Assembly: GCF_022812285.1 (NCBI RefSeq)
Contig: NZ_CP093300.1
Span: 4,030,001-4,094,000, forward strand
Reading direction: 5' to 3'
Length of the DNA stretch: 64,000 bases
From: Alkalihalobacillus sp. LMS39
Lineage (GTDB): Bacteria > Bacillota > Bacilli > Bacillales > Bacillaceae_F
Shown: positions 9,930 through 18,320 of the stretch, piece by piece
How positions within the stretch are numbered: the first letter of the stretch is position 1
Layout: each line of letters starts with the position of its first letter
Program-made: the position numbers and the translations under genes
Notes under the pieces: model-generated
Told to the model about the DNA's origin: nothing
What the model saw: the letters and a program-made list of their open reading frames with translations, nothing else
Databases searched by the model: none

Positions 9930-10063
9930 TTTCATCACCTCTTTCTTACGATGTACAAATGATGGAAAATTATACAAACATTTTTTGCGTAACGTTTGTT
10001 TTTTTGAAAATTCTTATATATGCTTAACAAGATAGTAGATAGAAAGGAGTTTATTCGTCGGAT

Positions 10064-10618
10064 ATGAAAACAATATTGCTTGACATGGATTCTGTTATAT
10101 GTGATTTAATGACGGAATGGCATAAACGATACAATGAAGATTATCAGGATAATTTATCAGTGGATAAACTAAAATGCTGGAACTCCGAAAACTATGTGAA
10201 AAAAGAGTGTGGGACAAAAATATATGATTATTTAGATGAACCAGGACTATTTTTACATTTAAAACCCCTTGATCATGCGATATCTGTCATTGAAAGACTT
10301 CATCATAAGTTTCAAATTTTCATATGTACATCAAGTCGTACATATGCTTATACAGAAAAAGAAAAATGGGTAGAGAAGCACCTTCCTTTTATCGGGAAAG
10401 AACATATCATTTTTGCTCATAAAAAAGAAATGATTCGTGGGGACTTGCTATTTGATGATGCACCTCACCATTTAAAGGCCTTTACAAAGACAAATCGCCT
10501 TGCTGTTGCAATGGATTACCCATATAACCGTTCAGTTGATGTAGAAAGAGTTCATAATTGGTTAGAGTTTGAACAATTCGTATTAAAGAAATGGGGCCAT
10601 GAGCATGAAAGTCGTTGA
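10064..10618 (+). CDS. 5'(3')-deoxyribonucleotidase-like HAD phosphatase
   Basis: HAD-superfamily protein of 184 residues in the NT5C (5' nucleotidase, deoxy, cytosolic C) group. Motif I is LLDMDSVICD with D7 and D9 as nucleophile and acid/base; motif II is around ICTSSRT; the acidic motif DLLFDDAPHHL is near residue 128. Such proteins dephosphorylate (deoxy)nucleoside monophosphates; the substrate here is inferred. The SD AAAGGAG is 14 bases before the ATG, an unusually long spacing, but no in-frame start lies closer. The following reductase gene overlaps its end by 20 bases. Confidence 0.8.
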   Translation: MKTILLDMDSVICDLMTEWHKRYNEDYQDNLSVDKLKCWNSENYVKKECGTKIYDYLDEPGLFLHLKPLDHAISVIERLHHKFQIFICTSSRTYAYTEKEKWVEKHLPFIGKEHIIFAHKKEMIRGDLLFDDAPHHLKAFTKTNRLAVAMDYPYNRSVDVERVHNWLEFEQFVLKKWGHEHESR

Positions 10619-11549
10619 CGTTGTGATTATAGGTGGGGGACCTGCTGGCATTTCAGCCGCTATATGGTGTAAGCGATTGGATGTACCTCATCTACTAGTA
10701 GAATCCTATTCCACACTTGGAGGACAATTATCTGCTATTCATAACAAACTCATTGACTATCCTGGATTAATAATAAATAGCGGAAAAGAGCTACAAGCTT
10801 TATTTTCCACTCATGTGCAACAATTACAATGTTCATTTCAATTAGAAACAAATGTCCAATCCATTGACCCGGCAAAACAGATCGTGACAATCAATTCAAC
10901 AAAAGAAACCGAGTTGCTTCAATATCGTTATTTAATTTTTGCCACTGGTTCACAACAAAGAAAACTCAAAGTTCCTGGTGAAGATGAAATGATAAAACGA
11001 GGAGAAGTCTATTCCGCGACAAAAGACAAAGAAAAATTTAAAGACAAGTCTGTCATTTTTGTCGGTGGTGGTGATCGTGCCTTTGAAGGAGCATTTCTAC
11101 TTGCTGAATGTGGGGCGCATGTCACATTACTTCATCGTTCATCAGAGTTTCGTGCAAGAAAACAATATCAAGAGAGAGTACTTTCCCACCCTAATATTAC
11201 GTTCATCTTGAATGCAACGGTCACTGAAATCAAAGGAACAACAAAAGTTGAGCATCTCACCTATAATAAAGAAGGACAAACAAATGAGATTGATGCCGAT
11301 GCTATTTTCATTCGGATTGGAGTAGAACCAAATAGCTCACTCCTTTCCTCTTTTGTAGACATGGACAAAGACGGCTATATTCTTGTTGATAAAGTGGGTG
11401 AAACATCAATTCCTTCAATTTTTGCTGTAGGAGATGTTTGCAACCTCCCCAATTACACGAGTATTGCTGCTTCTGTCGGTCAAGGAATGATTGCAGCAAA
11501 ACATATTAGTGAACAATTAAAGGTCAATCATAATCAACTGTATTTTTAG
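10599..11549 (+). CDS. Thioredoxin-reductase-like NAD(P)/FAD oxidoreductase lacking the CxxC pair
   Basis: Flavoprotein of 316 residues. The FAD-binding motif GGGPAG is at 12-17, the ATG-containing motif FATGSQQRK near 118, the NAD(P)-binding motif VGGGDRAFEGA near 158 and the C-terminal FAD motif FAVGDVCN near 275. Where thioredoxin reductase has its redox CxxC, this protein reads YSATKDKEKF, so it cannot be a classical thioredoxin reductase. It may act like the YpdA/Bdr or ferredoxin-NADP reductase branches; which one is undecided. It overlaps the upstream nucleotidase by 20 bases and is probably co-transcribed. A GTG/ATG choice two codons in is possible. Confidence 0.82.
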   Translation: MSMKVVDVVIIGGGPAGISAAIWCKRLDVPHLLVESYSTLGGQLSAIHNKLIDYPGLIINSGKELQALFSTHVQQLQCSFQLETNVQSIDPAKQIVTINSTKETELLQYRYLIFATGSQQRKLKVPGEDEMIKRGEVYSATKDKEKFKDKSVIFVGGGDRAFEGAFLLAECGAHVTLLHRSSEFRARKQYQERVLSHPNITFILNATVTEIKGTTKVEHLTYNKEGQTNEIDADAIFIRIGVEPNSSLLSSFVDMDKDGYILVDKVGETSIPSIFAVGDVCNLPNYTSIAASVGQGMIAAKHISEQLKVNHNQLYF

Positions 11550-11630
11550 TACGCTGTTATTGTAGACTTTGTTGTTATTTACAATTGATAAAGAACAACA
11601 CTTTATACAAAAACACCCTTTTAGAAAAAT

Positions 11631-11672
11631 AAGAAGTCCTTATCACGGTTTAATCATAAGGACTTCTTTTGG
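11631..11672. terminator. Bidirectional terminator between flavoprotein gene and small gene
   Basis: Perfect 12-bp stem AGAAGTCCTTAT/ATAAGGACTTCT with a 12-nt loop. T-rich sequence follows in both directions, so it can end both convergent genes. Confidence 0.9.
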
Positions 11673-11676
11673 TTTC

Positions 11677-11820
11677 TCAGTTTTCTATGTCACTTGTGTT
11701 TGTCAGTTTTTCCATTGAATCTTCATGTGTTCCAGTTCGATATGAATCCATTAGTTGCTCTCTTACCATCATCTCGCCTTCTGTTTCATACACTGTACCC
11801 GTTAGCTTATGCTCTTTCAC
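11677..11820 (-). CDS. Small DUF4025/YozQ-like protein (47 aa)
   Basis: Short gene read directly from the minus strand. GTG at 11820 follows a near-perfect SD (AGGAGGTGA, six bases away), and TGA is at 11677-11679. The product starts MKEHKLTGTVYETEGE and continues with an SYRTGTHED stretch and a hydrophilic end. The layout resembles the small YozQ/DUF4025 proteins of Bacillus, of unknown role. A strong terminator follows immediately. The SD plus terminator make it a likely real gene. It diverges from the stress-protein gene. Confidence 0.72.
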   Translation of the reverse strand: MKEHKLTGTVYETEGEMMVREQLMDSYRTGTHEDSMEKLTNTSDIEN

Positions 11821-11911
11821 CTACACTCACCTCCTCTTATGTCTATCTCTCACTCTGACTTATTATTTACAATTGTCACGAAAATATCATTTCTATAATA
11901 CGAAACACACT

Positions 11912-11936
11912 GTTTAATAAAGTTTTGAAAAGGTAT
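11912..11936 (+). promoter_or_regulatory. Sigma-B-like promoter of the universal stress protein gene
   Basis: GTTTAA and AGGTAT are separated by 13 bp, matching the sigma-B consensus GTTTAA/GGGTAT at 11 of 12 positions. It ends 26 bases before the gene start. General stress control of this gene would fit its family. The call is by consensus only. Confidence 0.6.
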
Positions 11937-11962
11937 AGTTAAGAAAAGGAGGATTGATAGAA

Positions 11963-12400
11963 ATGACGAAACGATATGAGCGAATATTAGTGGCAGTTGA
12001 TGGTTCAAAAGCAGCTGAAGCTGCTTTTGAAAAAGCGGTTGAAATTGCAAAGCGGAATGCAGGGGATCTTTATATTTGTCACATCATCGACACCCGTTCT
12101 TTATCAACTGTTGAACAATATGACCAAACGATTTTTACACATGCAAAACAAAAAGGAGAAGATTTACTATCCGCCTATCAAAATCGAGCTCTGGAAAACG
12201 GGGTTACTTCTTCAACGATATTAGAACTTGGATCTCCTAAAGTGAAAATTTCAAAGGATGTCGCTCATTCCTATCAAGTCGACCTCATTGTGACAGGGGC
12301 TACAGGCTTAAACGCACTCGAGCGTTTTTTAATGGGAAGTGTATCAGAAGCGATTACTCGTCATGCAACTTGTGATGTATTAATCGTTCGAAATCCATAA
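11963..12400 (+). CDS. Universal stress protein (UspA family)
   Basis: Single UspA domain of 145 residues. It begins with the typical strand YERILVAVDGS and ends with the nucleotide-binding motif TGATGLNALERFLMGSVSEAI followed by CDVLIVR. The spacing G-2x-G-9x-GS indicates an ATP-binding USP. The exact role is unknown; such proteins accumulate under stress. The ATG at 11963 follows AAAAGGAGG by ten bases and is preferred to a TTG three codons upstream. A sigma-B-like promoter lies directly upstream. It is convergent with argH. Confidence 0.92.
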   Translation: MTKRYERILVAVDGSKAAEAAFEKAVEIAKRNAGDLYICHIIDTRSLSTVEQYDQTIFTHAKQKGEDLLSAYQNRALENGVTSSTILELGSPKVKISKDVAHSYQVDLIVTGATGLNALERFLMGSVSEAITRHATCDVLIVRNP

Positions 12401-12416
12401 ATATAAAGACTGGCCA

Positions 12417-12545
12417 CTAACATACATTCCGCTATTTCACGAAAATCTTGGCAGAGACACTCTCTTTTTCTAGTTTAACTGAACCAGTGTCCATTAAGTC
12501 TTCGACCAACGTTATTTTTCATTTAATTAACAAAACTGATGTCCG
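12417..12545 (+). repeat. Family C element, three-unit copy (C1)
   Basis: Decayed copy of the four-unit element described at 26058, 41715 and 46631. Units fitting CGGACATNNGTTCCG or its reverse complement begin at 12417 (forward, 10 of 13 fixed positions), 12479 (reverse, 10 of 13) and 12531 (reverse, 11 of 13). Spacings of 62 and 52 bp match the inner and right spacings of full copies. The outer left unit would fall inside the usp gene and is absent. Confidence 0.65.
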
Positions 12546-12566
12546 AAAAGGTTAAAAATAGTTAGA

Positions 12567-12608
12567 AACGACTAAAAAAGATGCCAAATGGCATCTTTTT
12601 TAGTCGTT
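12567..12608. terminator. Perfect 20-bp bidirectional terminator between usp and argH
   Basis: Perfect inverted repeat with 20-bp arms (12567-12586 and 12589-12608) and a 2-nt centre. It contains six As and six Ts so that either strand gives a GC-containing stem (GATGCCA/TGGCATC) followed by Ts. Confidence 0.92.
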
Positions 12609-12635
12609 CGTACATCTGTAGGGACTAGGCTTTTT

Positions 12636-14006
12636 TTACAGCAGTGTTTCTGCTTTTTCTAATGCGATTTTTACTTGCTCAAATCCTGTTCCACCTGCAG
12701 AATTTCTTCTAGCAACAACAGTCTTTGGCTCAAGAACTTCAAATATATCTTCTTCAAACAATTCACTTGCTTCTTTATATTGTGAGAAAGGCAGGCCTAA
12801 TAGGAAAACCCCTTGTTGAATACATTGTAACACTAATTTCCCCACGACTTCGTGTGCTTCTCGAAAAGGCATCCCTTTACTTGCTAAATAATCCGCCAAT
12901 TCTGTTGCATTAGAAAAATCAGAATGAATCGCTTGATTCATCACTTCTGTATTTACCGTCATCGATTCAATCATACCAGTAAATATTTTTAACGAACCTT
13001 TGACCGTTGTCACTGCATCAAACATACCTTCTTTGTCTTCTTGCATATCCTTGTTATAGGCTAACGGTAACCCTTTTAATATCGTTAATAAGGAAAACAA
13101 GCTCCCATACACTCGTCCCGTTTTCCCCCGAATTAATTCGGCCATGTCTGGGTTCTTCTTTTGCGGCATAATACTACTTCCTGTCGCAAATGTATCATCT
13201 AATTCGATGAAACGGAACTCTTGTGATGACCATAAAATAATTTCTTCACATAATCTAGACAAATGCATCATTAGAGTGGCTGACGTACTCAAAAACTCTA
13301 AAATAAAGTCTCTGTCACTAACCGCATCTAAACTATTTTCATAAATCCCGTCAAATCCAAGCAATTCAGCTGAATAATGGCGATCTATCGGAAAAGTTGT
13401 TCCAGCAAGTGCTCCTGCTCCTAATGGAGAAATATTTACACGCTTTAAGCCATCTTGATAGCGAGAAAAGTCACGTTCTAACATCCAAAAATAAGCAAGC
13501 AAATGATGGGCAAAAGAAACTGGCTGTGCCCTCTGCAAATGGGTATACCCTGGAATAATCGTTTCAACATGCGCTTTTGCTTGAGTGACTAACGCTTTTT
13601 GCAACTGTTTAATCTCTTTGGAAATCTCATTTATTTGTTTCCGTAAGTATAAATGCATATCTGTTGCTACTTGATCATTACGACTTCGACCAGTATGCAG
13701 TTTTCCCCCGACTGGACCGATTTCATCAATTAAAAACTTTTCAATATTTAAATGGATATCTTCATTTTGAACAGAGTATTCTAGCTCCCCGTTTTTTGCT
13801 TTTTCCAATAATGTTTGAAGACCGTTTTGAATGTGCAAAGCTTCCTCTTCTGACACGATGCCACATTTTGCTAGCATTTTGACATGGGCTAAGCTTCCTT
13901 CAATATCTTCTTCAACTAAAAGTTGATCAAAACCGATGGAGGCGCCGAATTCATCGACCCACTCCTCGGCTGTTTTTGTGAAGCGACCACCCCAAAGCTT
14001 ACTCAC
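12636..14006 (-). CDS. argH: Argininosuccinate lyase
   Basis: Last enzyme of arginine biosynthesis, splitting argininosuccinate into arginine and fumarate. The 456 residues include the fumarase/aspartase superfamily signature [12 protein letters not shown] (with the catalytic serine loop) near residue 280 and [12 protein letters not shown] near 110. It starts with GTG overlapping the argG stop (GTGA), so translation is coupled to argG. The length is normal. Arginine repression of the operon is suggested by ARG boxes upstream of argG. Confidence 0.98.
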   Translation of the reverse strand: MSKLWGGRFTKTAEEWVDEFGASIGFDQLLVEEDIEGSLAHVKMLAKCGIVSEEEALHIQNGLQTLLEKAKNGELEYSVQNEDIHLNIEKFLIDEIGPVGGKLHTGRSRNDQVATDMHLYLRKQINEISKEIKQLQKALVTQAKAHVETIIPGYTHLQRAQPVSFAHHLLAYFWMLERDFSRYQDGLKRVNISPLGAGALAGTTFPIDRHYSAELLGFDGIYENSLDAVSDRDFILEFLSTSATLMMHLSRLCEEIILWSSQEFRFIELDDTFATGSSIMPQKKNPDMAELIRGKTGRVYGSLFSLLTILKGLPLAYNKDMQEDKEGMFDAVTTVKGSLKIFTGMIESMTVNTEVMNQAIHSDFSNATELADYLASKGMPFREAHEVVGKLVLQCIQQGVFLLGLPFSQYKEASELFEEDIFEVLEPKTVVARRNSAGGTGFEQVKIALEKAETLL

Positions 14007-15208
14007 AGTTTGACCTCCTTTTTATTGATCATGCTGTTCACTTTCGTAGGGAGTCCCCAAAGCTTAATGAATCCAACTGCTGCATTATGGTCAAACTCAT
14101 CTTCTGTTGAGTATGTCGCTAATTTTTCATCATATAACGACTTTTCTGACTTTCTTCCTTCAACGATTGCATGACCTTTAAATAATTTCACACGAACAAC
14201 ACCTGTTACATTTTTTTGTGTTTCCTTTAAAAATGCTTGAAGCGCTGGAGTTAATGAAGAAAACCATAATCCATTATAAATTAATTCCGTTAATTTTTGA
14301 CTAATGATTGGTTTAAAATGAGCAACATCTTTTGTTAATGTAATATCTTCCAATTCTTTATGAGCTGTTAACAATGTGATTGCACCTGGGCATTCATATA
14401 CTTCACGTGACTTAATTCCAACAAGGCGATTTTCAACATGGTCAATTCGGCCGATTCCATGTTTGCCTGCTAATTCGTTTAATTTTAAAATTAATTCATG
14501 AAGTTCAAATGCAACACCATCAAGAGCAACCGGTACCCCCTCGACAAAAGAGAGTTCAATAACATCCGCTTCATCTGGAGCATTTTCTAGTGACACTGTC
14601 ATTTCATATGCACCTTCTGGAGGAGTTGCCCAAGGGTCTTCTAATACCCCACATTCATTTGCACGTCCCCAAAGGTTCGCATCGACAGAATAAGGATTAT
14701 CTAAATCAATTGGAATCGGGACATTATTTTTTTCTGCATATGCGATTTCTTCATCACGTGACCATCCCCATTCACGAACAGGTGCAAGTACTTCAAGATT
14801 CGGATTTAGCGCTTGAATCGATACTTCAAATCGAACTTGGTCATTTCCTTTTCCAGTACAACCATGGGCTACTGCATCTGCTCCTGTTTGTTCTGCAATT
14901 TCAACTAATTTCTTTGAAATTAGTGGCCGTGATAATGCAGAAACTAAAGGATATTTTTGCTCATACATTGCATGGCTTTGTAGAGCTGGTAAAACAAAAT
15001 CATACGCAAATTCTTTTTTTGCATCGATTGTATATGATTCAATTGCACCGACTTTTAATGCTTTTTCTTTAACAAAGTCTAAGTCTTTACCTTCTCCAAC
15101 ATCTAAACCGACTGCAATAACATCCCAGCCTTGGTCACCTAACCATTTAATTGCAACCGACGTGTCTAATCCACCAGAATATGCTAATACTACCTTTTTC
15201 TTGCTCAT
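14003..15208 (-). CDS. argG: Argininosuccinate synthase
   Basis: ATP-dependent ligation of citrulline and aspartate in arginine biosynthesis. The protein has 401 residues, with the N-type ATP pyrophosphatase P-loop [10 protein letters not shown] at the N-terminus and the typical [13 protein letters not shown] segment near 117. I placed the start at the ATG at 15208 ([13 protein letters not shown]), ten bases after GGAGG; the open frame continues further upstream but would add a hydrophobic non-family extension. It forms an operon with argH (4-base overlap). Two ARG-box-like sites lie 25-57 bases upstream. Confidence 0.98.
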   Translation of the reverse strand: MSKKKVVLAYSGGLDTSVAIKWLGDQGWDVIAVGLDVGEGKDLDFVKEKALKVGAIESYTIDAKKEFAYDFVLPALQSHAMYEQKYPLVSALSRPLISKKLVEIAEQTGADAVAHGCTGKGNDQVRFEVSIQALNPNLEVLAPVREWGWSRDEEIAYAEKNNVPIPIDLDNPYSVDANLWGRANECGVLEDPWATPPEGAYEMTVSLENAPDEADVIELSFVEGVPVALDGVAFELHELILKLNELAGKHGIGRIDHVENRLVGIKSREVYECPGAITLLTAHKELEDITLTKDVAHFKPIISQKLTELIYNGLWFSSLTPALQAFLKETQKNVTGVVRVKLFKGHAIVEGRKSEKSLYDEKLATYSTEDEFDHNAAVGFIKLWGLPTKVNSMINKKEVKL

Positions 15209-15232
15209 CTCTCTATTCCCTCCAGTAAAATA

Positions 15233-15265
15233 AATGAATATAAATACTATGAATATCATTTTTAT
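15233..15265 (-). promoter_or_regulatory. Tandem ARG boxes upstream of argGH
   Basis: Two overlapping sites fit the ArgR/AhrC consensus WNTGAATWWWWATTCANW: 15233-15250 at 16 of 18 positions and 15248-15265 at 14 of 18. They overlap a possible TATAAA -10 on the minus strand, which fits repression by arginine. No arginine repressor gene is in this window. Confidence 0.65.
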
Positions 15266-15562
15266 ACAATGTTACTCGTAGAAAAAGGAGGTCCCTTTCT
15301 CCCCCTAGTGATAATGTATAAATTTGAATATAAACTAATTAATATACAATACTTTATCAACATTCCTTTCATTTGGCAATAGATATTTCAAAAAATATTT
15401 GATTTTTCTTAGTTAGCATATGTACCTATTTTAATGTTGTTACTGTCCGTTTATGCAATTTTTTTCTATCTTTGATGTAATCGAAATGAGGAGAATAGAG
15501 CTTGATAGGTTTTCATTTCACGAAAACTCTAGTAATATAGAGATGAAGCAGGAGGTGTTGAC
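15266..15562. other. AT-rich intergenic region without a gene
   Basis: About 300 bases between the argG control region and the next gene. I see no convincing ORF, terminator or repeat. The right end must hold the promoter of the 105-residue gene; TTTTCA and TAATAT at 17 bp spacing near 15512-15540 are a weak candidate. Confidence 0.4.
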
Positions 15563-15880
15563 ATGCACTATGAGTTTTTATTTAATGAAAGACTTGGTAT
15601 ACCATTACCCCATCTTTATAAAGAATGGGATGAATACAAAGTGGAAACTCAATCAGCGATTTTACTCACTTGGGAAAAGATCCGTGGCAGAATTCCTGAT
15701 CGGATTGAGGAGATTGAAATAACGATTAACCGGAAGCAAGAACAGTTAAATAATGAAGCCAACTTTCAACGTTCATGTGAATTAAATGCTGAAATATCCG
15801 AGCTTGCTTCTATTATTAATGATTTATGGATATGGTATCGAGCAAACCAAAACATTAGTTCAGCAAAAGTCCACCAATAA
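15563..15880 (+). CDS. Conserved hypothetical protein, soluble, coiled-coil
   Basis: Hydrophilic protein of 105 residues with no signal peptide or membrane segment. The middle (about 45-85) is a charged helical region likely to form a coiled coil; an aromatic stretch DLWIWYRANQN closes it. I do not recognise a named family. GGAGGTG lies five bases before the ATG, and a perfect terminator follows 15 bases after the stop, so this is almost certainly an expressed single gene. The neighbours (argGH and an EcsC protein) give no hint of function. Confidence 0.75.
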   Translation: MHYEFLFNERLGIPLPHLYKEWDEYKVETQSAILLTWEKIRGRIPDRIEEIEITINRKQEQLNNEANFQRSCELNAEISELASIINDLWIWYRANQNISSAKVHQ

Positions 15881-15895
15881 TCCAATTTATTTTTT

Positions 15896-15924
15896 AGGAG
15901 ACTAACAATCAGTCTCCTTTTTTA
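15896..15924 (+). terminator. Terminator after the 105-aa gene
   Basis: Perfect stem AGGAGACT/AGTCTCCT with a 7-nt loop and a run of Ts. The T run overlaps the stop codon of the convergent EcsC gene. Confidence 0.9.
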
Positions 15925-16818
15925 TTCGTTTTTTCTATCTCGTTCAAGCAATTGTCGTTTTTGATAAAATTTTTGAGCGACCTCAGTAATTTTCCGAGAA
16001 AATGAATAATTTACTGTTGCCCCTACCGCCATTCCAAAAAGAGGAATACCTTGAATTAACTTTTTTCGTAAGAGCATAATCACACTTGCTTTTACAACTT
16101 GACTAACAGGTTGTTGAATCCATGAAATATCGGTAATCTCTTCACTTCCCTCATAAAACAATTCATCTGTAGGACCATTGCCCATTTCAGCCCATAACTC
16201 ATCCCATGCTCTTGCCTGCATTTCTTTTGGCAATGTCGCCAAGTGAAATAGTTTTAAGGCCGCAATCATTTCAAAAGGTTTTTTCACATTATATCCATAT
16301 GACAAGGCAATGAGTTGAATCGCTCGCATATTAATGATCAGCATCGCTGGTACGTCTAGACCTAATAAAATAATCCCACCGAATCCAGAAACCCCACCTT
16401 GCCCAAACGAAACAAGACGTTGCTTGGCCATTTGTTGTTCAGCAATGTAATTCATTTGTTCAAGAGATAAAGATTGTATATCTTCTATCTTTTCAATGGA
16501 AGGATTAAACACTTTTGCTTGTGTAATTAGCCGTTGATTTGCCTCTTCTTGATATTGTGAATGTTGGATCATCGCTTGTAAATGGAAAAGAAAGCTGTCA
16601 ATCGTTGCTAACATTTTTTGTTGTCTTTTCGTTCCTAATTGGTCCATTCCCGCTTGCAACCATTTCTGATATGTATATTTAACATCGCTTAATTCATATT
16701 GAAAATAAGTTTCTTCCCATCCTACAATTTCTTGTAATAATTTTTCTTCTCTTTCCGTTAACATAAAAGAATAGCCTCCATATTCTTTAGTTTCTTCTAT
16801 ATGTATCCCTTTCTCCAT
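15922..16818 (-). CDS. EcsC family protein
   Basis: Protein of 298 residues matching the EcsC family. Glycine-rich hydrophobic stretches appear near 140-165 (FGQGGVSGFGGIILLGLDVPAML) and near 255-270 (LIQGIPLFGMAVGATVNYSF), flanked by charged helices. EcsC of B. subtilis is linked to the EcsAB transporter, but stand-alone EcsC proteins like this have no known role. The first ATG follows AGGAG by 11 bases; an ATG 18 codons later (16764) follows GGAGG by 10 and is an equal alternative. Confidence 0.82.
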   Translation of the reverse strand: MEKGIHIEETKEYGGYSFMLTEREEKLLQEIVGWEETYFQYELSDVKYTYQKWLQAGMDQLGTKRQQKMLATIDSFLFHLQAMIQHSQYQEEANQRLITQAKVFNPSIEKIEDIQSLSLEQMNYIAEQQMAKQRLVSFGQGGVSGFGGIILLGLDVPAMLIINMRAIQLIALSYGYNVKKPFEMIAALKLFHLATLPKEMQARAWDELWAEMGNGPTDELFYEGSEEITDISWIQQPVSQVVKASVIMLLRKKLIQGIPLFGMAVGATVNYSFSRKITEVAQKFYQKRQLLERDRKNE

Positions 16819-16864
16819 CGTTTCCTAAACTCCTGCACAAAATTCTTTCTTCTACTTGAAGTGA

Positions 16865-16904
16865 GAAAAGAAAAACAACTCGATGTCATGTCGAGTTGTT
16901 TTTT
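16865..16904. terminator. Terminator after ackA
   Basis: Ten-bp perfect stem AACAACTCGA/TCGAGTTGTT with a 7-nt loop and T runs on both sides. It lies just past the ackA stop. Confidence 0.88.
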
Positions 16905-16910
16905 CTTGTT

Positions 16911-18095
16911 TTATGTTAATCGTACCGTATCTCTAGCAATCATAACTTCTTCATTTGTAGGAATGATTAAGACTTTGACCGGTGAATGTGGGTAGTTAAT
17001 ATACGCTTCTTTTCCTCTCACTTTATTTAACTGTGGGTCCCAATAAACCCCCATAAATTCGAGTCCTTTTAACACTCTTTCACGAATGACATCACTATTT
17101 TCACCGATACCTGCTGTAAAAATAATCGCATCAATGCCATTCATTCTTGCTGCATATGAACCAACATATTTATGAATTCTTGATGTAAATACTTCTAATG
17201 CGAGTTCTGCTCGTTCGTTTCCTTTACTTGCTTCTTGCTCAATATCTCGTAAATCACTGGAAAAGCCTGATACTCCTAACATTCCACTATCTTTATTTAA
17301 AATATCTAATACTTCTTGAGCCGTTTTCCCTGTTTTCTCCATAATATATGGAATGAGGGCAGGGTCGATGTTTCCTGATCGTGTTCCCATTGTCACTCCG
17401 GCAAGTGGAGTAAATCCCATTGACGTATCTAATGATTGTCCGCCATCAATCGCTGCTATACTTGCCCCATTTCCTAGGTGACAAGAGATCAGTCGTAAAT
17501 GTTCAATAGGACGGTCTAACATTTCAGCTGCCCGAAGCGACACATATTTATGAGATGTCCCATGAAACCCATATTTTCGAATCCCGTATTTTTTATAATA
17601 ATCATACGGTAAACTATAAAGGAAAGACTTTTCAGGCATCGACTGGTGAAACGCGGTATCAAATACAGCAACAGCAGGGACATCAGGTAGTACTTCTTGA
17701 AACGCCTTAATGCCAACAATGTTTGCTGGGTTATGCAATGGTGCCAACTCCGATACTTCTTCAATCCCAGCTAATACTTCTTTAGTAATAAGGACAGAAT
17801 CATTGAACTTTTCTCCACCATGAACAACACGGTGACCGATTCCGTCAATTTCATCTAAAGAATCGATAATATTCAACCCCGTTAACTTTTCCAATAATAT
17901 TTTTACCGCCACAGAGTGGTCGGGAATATGTAATGTTTCCTTTTGTTTATTTCCTTGTACTTCAATTGTAAACACACTATCATCAAGACCAATTCTTTCG
18001 ACAATTCCTTTTGTCACAATTGTCTCTTCTGGCATAGTCAGTAGCTGGAACTTTAATGATGAGCTCCCTGCATTAATTGCCATTATATTTGCCAT
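16911..18095 (-). CDS. ackA: Acetate kinase
   Basis: Converts acetyl phosphate and ADP to acetate and ATP in overflow metabolism. The 394 residues show the ASKHA-fold start [16 protein letters not shown], the signature [11 protein letters not shown] near residue 175 and the phosphate-loop region [12 protein letters not shown] near 205. The ATG at 18095 follows GGAGCTG; an open upstream extension of 27 codons is not part of the family. A sigma-A promoter and a cre-like site lie upstream, in keeping with CcpA activation of ackA in B. subtilis. ccpA itself is in this window. Confidence 0.97.
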   Translation of the reverse strand: MANIMAINAGSSSLKFQLLTMPEETIVTKGIVERIGLDDSVFTIEVQGNKQKETLHIPDHSVAVKILLEKLTGLNIIDSLDEIDGIGHRVVHGGEKFNDSVLITKEVLAGIEEVSELAPLHNPANIVGIKAFQEVLPDVPAVAVFDTAFHQSMPEKSFLYSLPYDYYKKYGIRKYGFHGTSHKYVSLRAAEMLDRPIEHLRLISCHLGNGASIAAIDGGQSLDTSMGFTPLAGVTMGTRSGNIDPALIPYIMEKTGKTAQEVLDILNKDSGMLGVSGFSSDLRDIEQEASKGNERAELALEVFTSRIHKYVGSYAARMNGIDAIIFTAGIGENSDVIRERVLKGLEFMGVYWDPQLNKVRGKEAYINYPHSPVKVLIIPTNEEVMIARDTVRLT

Positions 18096-18137
18096 ACTTA
18101 CAGCTCCTTTTTTTCTTTCCATCAATTTGTCATTCTT

Positions 18138-18166
18138 ATTTAAGCACTCTAGACAATGATTTTCAA
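18138..18166 (-). promoter_or_regulatory. Putative sigma-A promoter of ackA
   Basis: TTGAAA and TTAAAT are separated by 17 bp on the minus strand, about 43 bases before the start codon. Both hexamers deviate from consensus, as is usual for activated promoters. Confidence 0.5.
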
Positions 18167-18208
18167 GGTTTGTCACCGTTTATTCCTAAAGTTTATAAAT
18201 TCAGACTT

Positions 18209-18222
18209 GTATGCGCTTTTCT
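18209..18222 (-). promoter_or_regulatory. cre-like site upstream of ackA
   Basis: GAAAAGCGCATACA on the minus strand fits the CcpA site consensus TGWAANCGNTNWCA at 11 of 14 positions, with the central CG intact. It lies about 43 bp upstream of the putative -35. B. subtilis ackA is activated by CcpA from upstream cre sites, which supports the call. Confidence 0.42.
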
Positions 18223-18271
18223 TCATGTTTTAATGTAACCGAATACAATAGATTTTATTTCTTTACTGTGA

Positions 18272-18317
18272 AAACAAAAAATAACAAACCACTCTTGATT
18301 AAAGTGGTTTGTTATTT
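18272..18317 (-). terminator. Terminator after ytxK
   Basis: Perfect 15-bp stem AAATAACAAACCACT/AGTGGTTTGTTATTT with a 9-nt loop, followed by TTTG on the minus strand. It is four bases past the ytxK stop. Confidence 0.9.
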
Positions 18318-18320
18318 CGT

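Noticed and set aside
10599-11549. Thioredoxin reductase TrxB
   Set aside because: The fold matches, but the redox CxxC motif is missing.
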